A stretch of 64,000 nt of DNA from Prochlorococcus sp. AG-409-P03 (GCA_003215295.1 QCKN01000005.1:22019-86018); one strand, 5' to 3'; shown: positions 19,010 to 29,264, counted from the first letter of the stretch. The notes: generated from the sequence alone by a model not told the origin. Numbers and translations are program-made.

Positions 19010-20555
19010 TTGCTATTGCCTCTTGTAATAAAGGCGTGCCCGCTACTGCACTGTTAGCCCATTGAAATAAAGGGTTGGACAAAATACCTCCTATCGCTGT
19101 TACAAGAACGCATGAAACCAAAGCAATTCTTAGTGGTGGAAGCCCTATTGTTTTCCATTGAACTGGTGGATATGTCTTGACTACTTCAGAGGCTTCTTGA
19201 GGCTCTTTTACTACCATCATTTTGATGACAGAGATGTAGTAATAAATTGAGATTACAGAAGTTACTAGCCCAACAACTACTAGTAGGTATTGCTGGTCAG
19301 CCCAGCCAGCAAAGAAAAGGTAGATTTTCCCGAAGAATCCAAGCATGGGAGGGATTCCACCGAGAGACAGAAGGCAGAGACTTAGACCTAATGTTATTAG
19401 CGGATCTTTTTGATAAAGGCCAGCGTAATCAGAGATTCGATCACTTCCTGTGCGTAATGAGAAGAGGATTATGCAAGCAAATGCACCTAAATTCATGAAT
19501 AAGTAAGCAGCCATATATAAAACCATTGCGGCAAAGCCATCTGCAGTGCCGCAAACTAGACCAATCATTACAAAGCCAGCTTGTCCAATTGAGCTATATG
19601 CAAGCATCCTCTTCATGGATGTTTGGGCAAGGGCAACTACATTCCCAAGCGTCATGCTCAGAACCGCTAAAACAGTGAAAAGAAGCTTCCATTGAGCATC
19701 AAATGCACTAAAACAACCAACAAGAAGCCTGAGAGAAAGAGCAAACCCAGCTGCTTTTGAACCGACGGAAAGGAAAGCAACTACAGGGGTTGGTGAGCCT
19801 TCATATACATCAGGAGTCCATTGGTGGAAGGGTACTGCAGCTATCTTGAAGGCTACTGTTGCAAGAACGAAAACAAGAGCTAGAGCCGCTAGTGGAGTTG
19901 GGCTTTCTACAAGTGCAAGTCCTATCCCTTGCAGACTTGTAGTGCCACTGATTCCATAAAGGAGGGATGATCCATACAGAAAAACAGCAGCAGCGGCAGA
20001 TCCCACGAGTAAATATTTTAGGGCTGCCTCTGAACTCCTGGCATCACGTTTCATGTATCCAGATAAGAGATAACTGGCTACAGAAAGTGTTTCTAGGGAA
20101 ACAAAAATACTTACAAGGTCAGTCGAGCCACATAGCAGCATCCCACCAAGAGTTGCAGCAAGAAGGATTGCGGCATATTCACCAACTGGACTTCCACTTT
20201 GCTCTGCATACCGCCAGCTGATGAGTAATGAGATAAGAGTTGATAGGGCGACTACAGCTCGGAATGCAATTGCAAGATTGTCTGCAAGAAATGCTCCGAG
20301 GAAAGAAGATTCCAGCGGGATATTCCATTGAAACGCAAGTAAAACTAATGCGCCTCCTAAACCCAGATAGCAGATTGGTGGTGACCACCTGATGGCTGCT
20401 TTGTCACCAGCAAGGTCAACTATTAGGGTTCCGAGCATGGCTAGAAGCACGCAGCCTTCGGGGGCAACGGCTCCAGCATTTAATCCAATGCTTAGAAGAT
20501 CTCCTGGATTAGCAAGGGCTTCTCCAGAGTTAAGCAGTGCACCCATTGCGGGCAT
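18987..20555 (-). CDS. ndhB: NAD(P)H-quinone oxidoreductase (NDH-1) subunit 2
   Basis: Proton-pumping membrane subunit of the cyanobacterial NDH-1 complex, which serves cyclic electron flow, respiration and CO2 uptake. The 522 residues form about 14 membrane helices. The Nuo/Mrp antiporter core is visible in [22 protein letters not shown] and [20 protein letters not shown], the latter with a conserved lysine in the channel. It is divergent from topA across a 133-bp region that must hold both promoters. Confidence 0.95.
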   Translation of the reverse strand: MPAMGALLNSGEALANPGDLLSIGLNAGAVAPEGCVLLAMLGTLIVDLAGDKAAIRWSPPICYLGLGGALVLLAFQWNIPLESSFLGAFLADNLAIAFRAVVALSTLISLLISWRYAEQSGSPVGEYAAILLAATLGGMLLCGSTDLVSIFVSLETLSVASYLLSGYMKRDARSSEAALKYLLVGSAAAAVFLYGSSLLYGISGTTSLQGIGLALVESPTPLAALALVFVLATVAFKIAAVPFHQWTPDVYEGSPTPVVAFLSVGSKAAGFALSLRLLVGCFSAFDAQWKLLFTVLAVLSMTLGNVVALAQTSMKRMLAYSSIGQAGFVMIGLVCGTADGFAAMVLYMAAYLFMNLGAFACIILFSLRTGSDRISDYAGLYQKDPLITLGLSLCLLSLGGIPPMLGFFGKIYLFFAGWADQQYLLVVVGLVTSVISIYYYISVIKMMVVKEPQEASEVVKTYPPVQWKTIGLPPLRIALVSCVLVTAIGGILSNPLFQWANSAVAGTPLLQEAIAIGGQPIG

Positions 20556-20688
20556 ATCTTCACGAGTTCAAACCGGGCTTTATGACTTTAGCCGCGTTAC
20601 TAAATACTCTCCAGTTATGGGTTAGATCTATGCATTTCGTGCTCTGGTGCGATAGAGAGGGGTAAGGGTTATATGTATTTGCTCGCTT

Positions 20689-23424
20689 GTGGCGCAAACT
20701 CTTGTAATCGTTGAGAGCCCGACAAAGGCAAGAACCATAAGGGGTTTCCTGTCTAAGGACTTCAAAGTAGAGGCCTCAATGGGGCATGTACGTGATCTGC
20801 CAAACAGTGCTAGTGAGATTCCTGCGGCTCAAAAAGGAGAGAAGTGGGCAAAAGATTATGGAGTGAACACAGAAAAGGACTTTGAACCTTTGTATGTAGT
20901 TCCTAGTGATAAGAAAAAAGTTGTTCGTGAACTGAAGGCAGCTCTTAAAGATGCTGACCAATTACTACTTGCGACTGATGAAGATCGAGAGGGAGAGAGC
21001 ATTAGTTGGCATTTGATGCAGTTGCTCGCCCCGAAAATCCCTGTGAAACGTTTGGTCTTTCACGAGATCACTAAGGACGCGATAGCAAAGGCACTTGATC
21101 AAACAAGGGATTTGGACATGGAATTAGTTCATGCCCAGGAGACACGCCGGATTCTTGACCGATTGGTTGGATATACGCTTTCACCGTTACTTTGGAAGAA
21201 GGTTGCTTATGGTTTGTCAGCTGGCAGGGTTCAGTCCGTTGCCGTGAGGCTTTTGGTTCAGCGAGAGCGAGCGAGAAGGGCTTTTTGTAGTGGTAATTAT
21301 TGGGATCTGAAGGCAAATCTTGATAATGGCGGTAGCTTTGAGGCCAAACTCACACATGTAGATGGTAAGAGAGTTGCTATAGGTGGTGACTTTGATGAGA
21401 CAACAGGACAGATCAAGAAAGGCAGTCAGGTTCGCTTGCTGACAGAGAAAGAGGCTCGAGAATTGGTTGAGAAAGTAAAAACGGCCTCTTGGAGAGTTGA
21501 TGAGGTTGAAGAGAAGCCAATTACTCGCAAACCAGTACCACCCTTTACTACCAGTACCCTTCAACAGGAGGCGAATAGAAAGCTCCGGCTTTCAGCTCGG
21601 GAAACGATGAGATGTGCGCAGGGGCTTTATGAAAGAGGGTTTATTACATATATGCGTACTGATTCTGTACATCTTTCTGACCAAGCCATTACTGCAGCAA
21701 GAAGTTGTGTTGAGCTGCGTTATGGAAAAGAGTATTTAAGTAATTCGGAACGTCAATTCACCACCAAATCAAGGAATGCTCAAGAGGCACATGAGGCGAT
21801 TCGTCCAGCGGGAGCAAGCTTTAAGACCCCGAATGAAACTGGCCTGGATGGTCGTGATTTGGCCTTATATGAACTCATATGGAAGAGGACTGTTGCATGT
21901 CAAATGGCAGAGGCACGTTTGACAATGTTGGCTGTTGGTTTAAGTGTCGAGAATGCAAGGCTACGGGCAAGTGGGAAAAGGATTGACTTTCCAGGTTTCT
22001 TTCGAGCTTATGTAGAGGGAAATGATGATCCAGATGCCGCACTCGAGGGTCAAGAGGTTTTGTTGCCCTCATTGTCCGTTGGGGATACTCCCAAGTTGGT
22101 TGATGTAGAGGCTTTGGGGCATCAGACCCAACCACCTTCGAGATATAGCGAGGCTTCTCTAGTAAAGATGTTGGAAAAGGAAGGAATAGGTAGGCCTTCT
22201 ACTTATGCGAGCATTATTGGTACGATTGTGGATCGTGGCTATGCATCCCTTCAGAACAATTCTCTAACCCCTAGCTTTACTGCTTTTGCTGTAACTAGCT
22301 TGCTTGAGAAACACTTTCCTGATTTGGTTGATACGGGCTTTACTGCTCGAATGGAATCTTCACTTGATGGGATATCAACAGGCAAGGTCTCATGGTTGCC
22401 CTATCTCGAGCAGTTTTTTAAGGGGGATAAGGGGCTGCAGTCGCAAGTCCATCAGCGAGAAGGAGATATTGATCCAGGGGTTTCACGCATTGTTGACTTG
22501 GATGGACTGCCGTGTGTTGTGAGAATTGGAAGATATGGAGCTTATTTGGAAGCTAAGAAGCTGGGTGATGATGGTCAAGAAGAACTCATCAAGGCGAATC
22601 TTCCTAGGGAAATAACCCCAGCGGAACTTGATTCTGAGAAGGCAGAATTTTTTCTTAAACAGAAAGCTGAAGGACCGGAATCATTAGGTGAGGATCCTGA
22701 TACTGGAGAAAAGATATATCTTTTGTTTGGACAATACGGTCCATACGTCCAACGAGGACAGGTGAGTGATGAGGTTCCTAAACCTAAGCGAGCTTCATTG
22801 CCTAAAGGTGTTAAGCCTGAAGATGTCACTCTTGAAGATGCGCTTGGGTTACTTCGTCTGCCTCGTTTACTCGGAGACCATCCAGATGGAGGGCGAGTCA
22901 AGGCAGGCCTTGGTCGTTTTGGGCCATATATTTCTTGGGAAAGAGGTAAAGGAGAAAAACCTGACTATCGCTCTTTAAAAGGTGATGATGATGTTTTGCT
23001 TGTTGAGTTAACTCGTGCATTGGAGTTGCTTGCAATGCCAAAAAGAGGTCGCGGGGGCAGGACAGCTCTGAAGGATCTTGGGATACCCAAAGGTAGTCAG
23101 GAATCCATTCAGATTTATGATGGTCCTTATGGCTTGTATGTAAAGCAGGGCAAAGTAAATGCCTCCTTGCCAGAAGGTCAGACAGCTGACCAGATGACCC
23201 TTCAAGTTGCTGTTGAGTTGTTGGAGGCAAAGCTTGCAAGCAAAAAGTCGTCACGTAAATCAACCAAGTCCAAAAGGTCTTCTAAGACAACATCTAAGAC
23301 AACATCTAAGACAACATCTAAGACAACATCTAAGACAACTAAAAAAGCACCAACACGTGCAACAACAAAGTCAGGAAGGTTGCGTGCAAGTGCCGTAAAG
23401 ATAATTAAAACCGGGGAGGTTTAA
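20689..23424 (+). CDS. topA: DNA topoisomerase I
   Basis: Type IA topoisomerase that relaxes negative supercoils. It has 911 residues from a GTG start ([17 protein letters not shown]). The Toprim domain has VESPTKA and [17 protein letters not shown], and the catalytic tyrosine is in [14 protein letters not shown]. The C-terminus has no zinc fingers; instead several Topo_C repeats ([45 protein letters not shown]) lead to a lysine/serine/threonine tail. That tail contains five SKTT units encoded by 12-bp DNA repeats. The stop overlaps the next start by one base. Confidence 0.95.
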   Translation: MAQTLVIVESPTKARTIRGFLSKDFKVEASMGHVRDLPNSASEIPAAQKGEKWAKDYGVNTEKDFEPLYVVPSDKKKVVRELKAALKDADQLLLATDEDREGESISWHLMQLLAPKIPVKRLVFHEITKDAIAKALDQTRDLDMELVHAQETRRILDRLVGYTLSPLLWKKVAYGLSAGRVQSVAVRLLVQRERARRAFCSGNYWDLKANLDNGGSFEAKLTHVDGKRVAIGGDFDETTGQIKKGSQVRLLTEKEARELVEKVKTASWRVDEVEEKPITRKPVPPFTTSTLQQEANRKLRLSARETMRCAQGLYERGFITYMRTDSVHLSDQAITAARSCVELRYGKEYLSNSERQFTTKSRNAQEAHEAIRPAGASFKTPNETGLDGRDLALYELIWKRTVACQMAEARLTMLAVGLSVENARLRASGKRIDFPGFFRAYVEGNDDPDAALEGQEVLLPSLSVGDTPKLVDVEALGHQTQPPSRYSEASLVKMLEKEGIGRPSTYASIIGTIVDRGYASLQNNSLTPSFTAFAVTSLLEKHFPDLVDTGFTARMESSLDGISTGKVSWLPYLEQFFKGDKGLQSQVHQREGDIDPGVSRIVDLDGLPCVVRIGRYGAYLEAKKLGDDGQEELIKANLPREITPAELDSEKAEFFLKQKAEGPESLGEDPDTGEKIYLLFGQYGPYVQRGQVSDEVPKPKRASLPKGVKPEDVTLEDALGLLRLPRLLGDHPDGGRVKAGLGRFGPYISWERGKGEKPDYRSLKGDDDVLLVELTRALELLAMPKRGRGGRTALKDLGIPKGSQESIQIYDGPYGLYVKQGKVNASLPEGQTADQMTLQVAVELLEAKLASKKSSRKSTKSKRSSKTTSKTTSKTTSKTTSKTTKKAPTRATTKSGRLRASAVKIIKTGEV
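23281..23340 (+). repeat. Five-copy 12-bp tandem repeat in topA tail
   Basis: Five head-to-tail copies of TCTAAGACAACA, the last ending in T, encode (SKTT)5 inside the basic tail of topoisomerase I. The copies are identical at DNA level, so the array is young or kept uniform by slippage. Gain or loss of a unit keeps the frame. Confidence 0.97.
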
Positions 23425-23888
23425 TGCCAGTTGTGAGGCATAACATTTCTTCTTGCACTTTGAAAACTCTCGCCTTAGCGTCAGTTGTTGTTTTTATGCA
23501 GTCTTGTAGTGGTAGTCAGATAGGACAAGAGTTGGCAAATAGCTTTGATGGGATAACAGATGTTTCTGAGTTAAAAACAACTACATTGAACTCATCCAAA
23601 GCACCTTTGAAGAAGGAGATTGAAGCTCCTAAGAAAAAAAGCATTAGGCCTACGGATCGAAATGAGAAGGTAAAGAGAAAGAGAAATACCCCTATTAAGC
23701 TCCCTCCTTTTACTCCTCAGCCCTACCGCATCACAATCAAACTTTCGGCAGCAAACCCTTCAGCACCTGCCGAAACAGTGACAAAAGCACTTAGAGCAGC
23801 TGGGATTAGGTTTTCAGTTGAAAGAATTGAGCAGGTTCAGCAACAATCTTTGGAGAAAGATTTTAAAAGAGATAGGCAAAGACGTTGA
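23424..23888 (+). CDS. Hypothetical basic protein with lipoprotein-like N-terminus
   Basis: Not recognised. The 154-residue product begins with a basic stretch and a hydrophobic segment (LKTLALASVVVFMQSC) ending in a cysteine that could be a poor lipobox. A long, charged, low-complexity region (about 55-95, rich in K, R, P) follows, then a C-terminal segment, PYRITIKLSAANPSAPAETVTKALRAAGIRFSVERIE in part, that looks like a small alpha/beta unit. A good ribosome-binding site (GGAGGT) sits in the topA end, and the ATG overlaps the topA stop. It overlaps the DUF2232 gene by 4 bp, so the three are probably one transcript. Confidence 0.7.
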   Translation: MPVVRHNISSCTLKTLALASVVVFMQSCSGSQIGQELANSFDGITDVSELKTTTLNSSKAPLKKEIEAPKKKSIRPTDRNEKVKRKRNTPIKLPPFTPQPYRITIKLSAANPSAPAETVTKALRAAGIRFSVERIEQVQQQSLEKDFKRDRQRR

Positions 23889-24571
23889 TGAGGAATCTGC
23901 GAACTATTAAACGGCAAAGATCAGTTTCTTCAAAGCCATTAAGTCGGGCTCAGGCAGTAACGATTATGGAAACTTCTTATCTTGCAGCACTTTTTTCGTT
24001 GATATGGGTAGCTCTTTATTACTTGCCTGTTGGTGGGGCTTTATTTCGGTTGGCAATGCCTTTGCCACTTGCGTTGCTGCAGATCCGTAGGGGTGCGTCT
24101 TCTGGTGTTGAGGGAGTTGCAGTTGCTGTAATGCTCCTTGTTGCTCTTATGGGGCCAGTGCGGGGGGGCTTGGCCTTGTTCCCATATGGATTACTTGCAG
24201 TATGGCTTGGTTGGAGTTGGAGAAGAGGTGTTAGTTGGTGGTTGAGTTGGGGGTTTGGAGTGATTATTGGGAGCTTTGGATTTGCAGTTAGAGTCTTCGT
24301 GCTTTCGTTTTTAGTTGGAGAAAACCTTTGGGTTGTAATTACAAGGGCAGGGGCAGGTTTGCTTGAAAGGATTGTTGAATTGTTAAATCTCCAATTTATT
24401 CCAGACTTGAATCAGGTGCAGTTGATGGCTGTATTGCTAGTGGTTTTGCAGGAGACAATATATGTCTTGACTTTACATGCATTGGCCTTTTGGATTTTTC
24501 CAAGGTTGCACGCACCTATGCCAGAACCTCCTAATTTGCTAAATGGGATTATTGCCCTTGATCCCCTTTGA
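23885..24571 (+). CDS. DUF2232 (YybS-like) membrane protein
   Basis: 228-residue protein with six or so hydrophobic segments, from SYLAALFSLIWVALYYLPVGG to LVVLQETIYVLTLHALAFWIFPRL. The first part, ending in FRLAMPLPLALLQIRRG, is the DUF2232 pattern. My unverified recollection is that this family is distantly related to S-components of ECF vitamin transporters; no ECF ATPase or T-component lies nearby. It overlaps cobT by 29 bp. Confidence 0.75.
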   Translation: MMRNLRTIKRQRSVSSKPLSRAQAVTIMETSYLAALFSLIWVALYYLPVGGALFRLAMPLPLALLQIRRGASSGVEGVAVAVMLLVALMGPVRGGLALFPYGLLAVWLGWSWRRGVSWWLSWGFGVIIGSFGFAVRVFVLSFLVGENLWVVITRAGAGLLERIVELLNLQFIPDLNQVQLMAVLLVVLQETIYVLTLHALAFWIFPRLHAPMPEPPNLLNGIIALDPL

Positions 24572-25763
24572 ATTAAATAAGGGAACAATTTCTTTCTCTA
24601 AGGATTGTTCAACCAGCTGCAAAGCCTTTGGTTCTGCAGCAACTCTAGGGAAAGTTGAATCTTGCCTGGCTACTTGGAGAGAAGGTATTCATGATTGGAT
24701 GGTTCTTCTTGTCTTGGCTGGCACTAGAACAGCTGAAATTCAAGGGATTTCTGCGGCTGGAGCCACTTCGGATTCACGACGCCTCACAGCTCTAGCAGAT
24801 GCTGAGTTGCTGTTGCAGGGGCCATCAAGTTTAAGAAGGAATCCTTTACCTCCATTGAGTGGGGGTGTGTCTCCTGCTCTTATTAGTTATGTGGCTTCTC
24901 GCTTGATTGGTGTTAGTCCAGCCGTCATAGCTGCTGGATTGTTTGAACAGCCTTTATTTCCTCATTTCCTTCTTGAACCGGTTTCTTTGGGGCCATCGGC
25001 TTGTCTTACTACTGGGAAGGCAATGTCTTGTGAACGCGTTCGCAGGCTTTGGGATAGAGGGTTCCAGATGGGCTTGAAATTGCGTAAACCGCTATTGCTT
25101 GCTGAATGTGTACCAGGCGGAACTACTACAGCGCAAGCTGTCTTGACGGGACTGGGCTTATCTGTTTCAGATTTGATTAGTGGAAGTGCTCGGAATCCAC
25201 CTACGCTGCTTAAAAAGATGGTCGTCGAGAGGGGCTTGAGAGCCTCAGGACTTCATGTTAATCCGCCTCCTCAAAGATTATTGGCAGCGGTAGGAGATCC
25301 GTTTCAACCAGTTGCTGCTGGTTTGTTACTAGGAGCAAGGGAGGCAGGTCAACAGGTTTTATTAGGGGGCGGCAGTCAGATGCTGGCTGTTTTGGCTTTG
25401 GCTCTTTCTTCTCTGCAACCATCCCTCAGAGCAGAATTTGTTGAAGGGGTTGCAATTGCAACTACGGCCTGGCTAGTAGAGGAGACAACGAGCCTTTTCA
25501 AAGATGCTAGTGGTAGTGCACTCTTGCAATTAATTGACCGTGTGGGTAAGCATTTTGATGTGGATTTATTCGGTTTGTCGACTGGGTTGCATTTTCATGG
25601 CAGTTCGCAAGATGTTCTTAGAGATTATGAGTGTGGATATATCAAAGAAGGTGTTGGAGCAGGCGCTTTGGCTTTGATGGCTCAGATTGATGGAGTTAGT
25701 TGCAAAGATTTGGTGGTTGCTTGTGAAGAAGCTGTTGATGAATTGCAGAGAGTTGCTAATTGA
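24543..25763 (+). CDS. cobT: CobT-type nicotinate-nucleotide:base phosphoribosyltransferase
   Basis: Activates the lower-ligand base of cobamides by moving phosphoribose from nicotinate mononucleotide. The 406 residues show the CobT fold motifs: a glycine-rich start to the core (LAGTRTAEIQGISAAGATSD), ECVPGGTTTAQAVLTGLG and VLLGGGSQMLAVLAL. It is the longer form I associate with cyanobacteria and archaea rather than the about 350-residue enterobacterial enzyme. Prochlorococcus is reported to make pseudocobalamin with adenine as lower base, so adenine may be the substrate here; that is inference. The start lies 29 bp inside the DUF2232 gene and no later start fits. Confidence 0.85.
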   Translation: MGLLPLIPFELNKGTISFSKDCSTSCKAFGSAATLGKVESCLATWREGIHDWMVLLVLAGTRTAEIQGISAAGATSDSRRLTALADAELLLQGPSSLRRNPLPPLSGGVSPALISYVASRLIGVSPAVIAAGLFEQPLFPHFLLEPVSLGPSACLTTGKAMSCERVRRLWDRGFQMGLKLRKPLLLAECVPGGTTTAQAVLTGLGLSVSDLISGSARNPPTLLKKMVVERGLRASGLHVNPPPQRLLAAVGDPFQPVAAGLLLGAREAGQQVLLGGGSQMLAVLALALSSLQPSLRAEFVEGVAIATTAWLVEETTSLFKDASGSALLQLIDRVGKHFDVDLFGLSTGLHFHGSSQDVLRDYECGYIKEGVGAGALALMAQIDGVSCKDLVVACEEAVDELQRVAN

Positions 25764-26797
25764 TGAATCAGACGCCACGTAACTTCTACCCCATGAGTGA
25801 TACATCGATTGGGAGGCGAGAGTTTGTTCGCTTGAGTTTGTTGGCGAGTTTGTCTGGCTTGACTGGGTGTGGTCGTAATCAAGGTGGGCCTGTTCTCATG
25901 TGCCCTAAGAAGGTTTTGCCTACGGAATGGCTAAGGGCTTTACCTGTCCCTTGGCGAGTTAAGTTTTTGAAAAATGAATTACCGCAAACTCCCTTTGGAA
26001 ACCTTTCAACAAAAAAAGTTGACTTGTTGGCTTGTGGTGATGGCTGGTTAAGCGACTTCCAACCTAATTCACTTCAGCCAATTTCCTCTGAGACATTGTT
26101 TAAAAGACTTGACTATCAGGCGAGGAATTTCCTCGCGGTTCTTGGTCCGAATCTTGCCAATTGTGCTTTGCCTGTTGGGGTAAGTCCTTGGGTCATGCTT
26201 TTTCGCAATGGGAAGCATTTGTTGAAAAGGGCAAGATTAGGTTGGGATGTTTTATTAAGCCCTGAGTTGGCAGGTTCGGTCGTATTGCCAGCTAGCCCTC
26301 GATTAGTGATGTCTTTGGCAGAGAAGATGCTGGAGGTTGATGCTTTAAAAAGATTGCGAAGTCAGGCATTAACCTTTGATGACAGAAATGGTTTGAACTG
26401 GGTTCTTTCAGGAAATGCGAGAGTTGCGGTTCTGCCTTTAAATCGATGTTTTCGAAGTCTTATTAGAGACCCTCGATTAAGTGTTGTACTTCCTTCTTTG
26501 GGAGCTCCTTTGGATTGGACTGTCTTAGTAAGGCCAACTCAGACACGTGAACCTGTTCCGCAGGCATGGATTGAACAGTCTTGGACAATACCTTTGTTGG
26601 CATCTCTTCTGGGTAGGGGGTGGATGCCGCCTCTTCCTAGAACAGTGCTCAATAAGGCCCTACTTACTATTCCAAGTGAATATAGATCTATCGTCCTTCC
26701 GCCAGAAGATTTATGGCAGAAATGTTGGTCTTTACCTCCATTGAGAAACATAGAAAAGAAAAACCTTGAGATGGTTTGGAGAGAATCAACTCCATAA
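25763..26797 (+). CDS. Twin-arginine-type lipoprotein, possible solute-binding protein
   Basis: 344 residues from the ATG at 25763, which overlaps the cobT stop (TGATG); the track start at 25760 is a TTG. A later ATG (MSDTSIGRREFVRLS) is also possible. The N-terminus has a twin arginine (GRREFVRLSLLASLSGLTGC) and a lipobox cysteine, so it is probably exported by Tat and lipid-anchored. The mature part (SWVMLFRNGKH-type strand, LLSPELAGSVVLPASPR, VLSGNARVAVLP) loosely resembles periplasmic iron/polyamine-binding proteins of the two-lobed kind. No ABC permease is adjacent and the ligand is unknown. It is convergent with the aldo/keto reductase gene, overlapping it by 12 bp. Confidence 0.6.
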   Translation: MNQTPRNFYPMSDTSIGRREFVRLSLLASLSGLTGCGRNQGGPVLMCPKKVLPTEWLRALPVPWRVKFLKNELPQTPFGNLSTKKVDLLACGDGWLSDFQPNSLQPISSETLFKRLDYQARNFLAVLGPNLANCALPVGVSPWVMLFRNGKHLLKRARLGWDVLLSPELAGSVVLPASPRLVMSLAEKMLEVDALKRLRSQALTFDDRNGLNWVLSGNARVAVLPLNRCFRSLIRDPRLSVVLPSLGAPLDWTVLVRPTQTREPVPQAWIEQSWTIPLLASLLGRGWMPPLPRTVLNKALLTIPSEYRSIVLPPEDLWQKCWSLPPLRNIEKKNLEMVWRESTP

Positions 26798-27973
26798 ACG
26801 TCTTCTGGGTTTATCGGCTAATAGCTTATGAGTTTCTTCTAGTAGATCTGGGATCGCGAGATTATATGGGCACCTAGGTAGACATTCTTTGCATTTTTCA
26901 CAGGCATTAGCATTGGTTGACTCCCACCAATGTCCTGCTTTGCCTATTAAATTGTAGCGTTCCTTCGCGAAAGCCTCAAGGTCGTAGCCGAGAGTGAGAT
27001 TCCGTAGCCGGAGGAGTTCAGTTATAGGAATGCTTTTCGGGCATGGGAGGCACTTGCGGCACTGCCCGCAATGGCTTGCTCCAACTCGCCGTTCCCCAGC
27101 TTCTTTAAGAGATTTGAGGACATCTTGTTCTTCCAGGCTTAGTGATTTATCTGAGCTTCGAAGCTTTTTTGCGATTGAGAGATCTGCTGCTTTAGAGGCA
27201 CCCAAAGTTAAAGTACTTATTTCTTGAGCTATTAGAAACCTGTAGGCGAGTTCTAGGGGTGGGAAGGGCTTGCAATCTTCAATAAGGGTTTTACTGGGGT
27301 CGTAAAGGCGACCACCTTTGTCTGCTGGGGAAATAGCCATAACACCCATGCCTTTCTCCAATGCGAGCTTTGCTAGTGGCAGTCTTGAGGGATCAAGAAG
27401 ATGAAGGTGGAGACTACAAAATTGGAATCGATTACTCTCTATTGCTGCTTCTATAAGCTCTAGAGAACCATGAGAGCTGAAGCCGACTTGCTCAATTAAC
27501 TTCTCTTCTTCTGCCCACTGAAGTAGGTCAGCCCCCTCGCCATTTATTGTCCATTCAAGGTGATTAGTGAGATTGATTCCATGAATGGCCAGGCTGTTGA
27601 TTTTTGGGATGTCTAGTCTTTCTAAAATGCCTTGAAGTTGTTTCTGTCCTTCTTTAAATGAAAGCCCTGGAAGAAGCTTGCTTGTGACCATCCACCCACC
27701 TTTTGGTTCTTTTGAGTTGAGGTTTAGTTTTTTAAGAGCTTTCCCTAGAAAACTTTCTGCAGAGCCGTATGCAGGCGAAGTCTCTAGGTGATTTATTCCA
27801 GCGAAGGCGGCGGATTCCAGTACTTCATACATTTGTTCCTCCGACTTTGTGGCTCTCATTGTTCCTAGAGTGAAGAGGCTGACTCCGCCTAAACGACCAA
27901 AAGGTCTTCTTGCCGCATTAATTGAAAGGTTCTTTGCTTGAGTCTGAGTCGGAGGAGTTGAAGGGAGGGTCAT
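26786..27973 (-). CDS. Aldo/keto reductase with C-terminal iron-sulfur motifs
   Basis: 395 residues. The barrel (about 20-290) keeps the tyrosine of the AKR tetrad (SPAYG), the lysine (MVTSKL) and the histidine (LAIHGIN). The usual catalytic aspartate before the tyrosine is glutamate (HLETSPAYG). The C-terminus has two cysteine clusters, CGQCRKCLPCP and CEKCKECLPRCP, typical of an appended ferredoxin-like domain holding two [4Fe-4S] clusters. Such fused reductases are widespread but their substrates are mostly unknown. Its start overlaps the DUF151 gene by 56 bp. Confidence 0.82.
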   Translation of the reverse strand: MTLPSTPPTQTQAKNLSINAARRPFGRLGGVSLFTLGTMRATKSEEQMYEVLESAAFAGINHLETSPAYGSAESFLGKALKKLNLNSKEPKGGWMVTSKLLPGLSFKEGQKQLQGILERLDIPKINSLAIHGINLTNHLEWTINGEGADLLQWAEEEKLIEQVGFSSHGSLELIEAAIESNRFQFCSLHLHLLDPSRLPLAKLALEKGMGVMAISPADKGGRLYDPSKTLIEDCKPFPPLELAYRFLIAQEISTLTLGASKAADLSIAKKLRSSDKSLSLEEQDVLKSLKEAGERRVGASHCGQCRKCLPCPKSIPITELLRLRNLTLGYDLEAFAKERYNLIGKAGHWWESTNANACEKCKECLPRCPYNLAIPDLLEETHKLLADKPRRRLWS

Positions 27974-28505
27974 TGATTCCTTCTCTAGTCTTTAGATGGC
28001 GAATAAGAGCTGCGGGACTGACGTGATCAAGGAAGCGACGAAACTTGTCGCTATCTTCTTCATCTGCTTCAGCATCGACTGGAATAGATGCCTCGGCAAC
28101 AATTTTTTCAAGCATCCAAATGCCGCATTTCGCTCTTATTGCTAAGGCAATTGCGTCACTTGGTCTGGCTTCAATTTCAACTTCGTTTTTTATAGCGTCA
28201 TTTTCTTTTGTTGAATCTGTACTTTTTGCGTGGACTTTTAGTACAGCCTGGAAAGCTTTTTCATCTAACTCATAGATGATTACTCGACTTAAAATAAGAC
28301 TTCCTGCATCCATTAAGGAAATCATTAGGTCATGGCTTAGAGGTTTATGGTTTTTTGTGTTCTGGATGCCAGCAAGAATATTGTGTGCTTGGGCGTTATC
28401 AATCCAAATGGGTACTTGCCTTCTGCCAGATGGATCCCTTAGTAAGATGATTGGGCTACGGCTTGTGGCATCGATGGCGAGACCTGCCACGGTCATTTCG
28501 ACCAC
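27918..28505 (-). CDS. Bifunctional nuclease domain (DUF151) protein
   Basis: 195-residue protein of the BFN/DUF151 family. Plant members have been reported to have RNase and DNase activity, and some actinobacterial and Thermotoga members have been studied structurally. The core is clear: VEMTVAGLAIDATSRSPIILLRD, RRQVPIWIDNAQA, and IEARPSDAIALAIRAKCGIW. An acidic serine-rich tail (SSDSDSSKEP) ends the protein. It is divergent from ribE and runs into the aldo/keto reductase gene, so the two are likely co-expressed. Confidence 0.85.
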   Translation of the reverse strand: MVEMTVAGLAIDATSRSPIILLRDPSGRRQVPIWIDNAQAHNILAGIQNTKNHKPLSHDLMISLMDAGSLILSRVIIYELDEKAFQAVLKVHAKSTDSTKENDAIKNEVEIEARPSDAIALAIRAKCGIWMLEKIVAEASIPVDAEADEEDSDKFRRFLDHVSPAALIRHLKTREGINDPPFNSSDSDSSKEPFN

Positions 28506-28565
28506 TTTCCCTCCAGCAATCTTTATCCGATTATGGCTAAAGAACTTTGCTGAATGCCAGCTGTC

Positions 28566-29231
28566 ATGTTTACAGGTTTAATTCAGGCGGTTGGGACACT
28601 GCATCGTCGTGGGAACGGCGTAGTAGTAGGAGGTTGTGGAGCCTTTGCCCCATTGGCTATTGGAGACAGCATTTCTGTCGATGGAGTTTGTTTAACAGTT
28701 GCAGCGTTGGTTGGTGATGGTTTCTTTGCAAATGTCAGTGAGGAAACAATCAGACGCACAACTCTTGGTGTAACAGCTGATGTGCGAGGAGTCGTTAATC
28801 TTGAACCAGCTCTTCGTCTTTCGGATAGGCTTGGCGGTCATTTAGTTAGTGGACATATCGATGGTCTTGGGAAAGTTGTTTCCCTCGAGGAACTTCCTCT
28901 TTCTTGGCACTTAGAGATTCAGTGGCAAAGCTCTTCCTTTTCACGATTTGTCTGTGAAAAAGCAAGCATTGCTTTAAATGGGATTAGCCTGACAGTTGCT
29001 GATTGCTCAGAAAGTGGAGATAAGTTTTCTATAGCGATTATTCCTCATACATGGCAGATTACTTCATTGAAGTCTTTGTGCGAGGGGGATTTGGTAAATC
29101 TAGAAGTGGATTTAATGGCTAAATATGCAGAGAATCTTTTGAGAAACACTTCCTCAACTCTTTTTGAAGAAAACCCCTCGGCAGAAAATCAGATCAATAA
29201 AGATTGGCTTGCATCACACGGATGGAGCTGA
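28566..29231 (+). CDS. ribE: Riboflavin synthase alpha chain
   Basis: Converts two 6,7-dimethyl-8-ribityllumazine molecules to riboflavin and a pyrimidine. The 221 residues contain two lumazine-binding repeats, one starting MFTGLIQAVGTL with SVDGVCLTV, the other starting HLVSGHIDGLGKV with ALNGISLTV. I place the start at the second ATG (28566), not the track start at 28554, because the family begins exactly at MFTG. It is followed by a strong bidirectional terminator. Confidence 0.94.
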   Translation: MFTGLIQAVGTLHRRGNGVVVGGCGAFAPLAIGDSISVDGVCLTVAALVGDGFFANVSEETIRRTTLGVTADVRGVVNLEPALRLSDRLGGHLVSGHIDGLGKVVSLEELPLSWHLEIQWQSSSFSRFVCEKASIALNGISLTVADCSESGDKFSIAIIPHTWQITSLKSLCEGDLVNLEVDLMAKYAENLLRNTSSTLFEENPSAENQINKDWLASHGWS

Positions 29232-29264
29232 CCTTTTTACTGTTTTGAGAAGATAATCTCGCGC

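Noticed and set aside
21217-23263. Minus-strand ORFs of 108-121 aa inside topA
   Set aside because: Shadows of a well-conserved gene; low-complexity translations with no family features.
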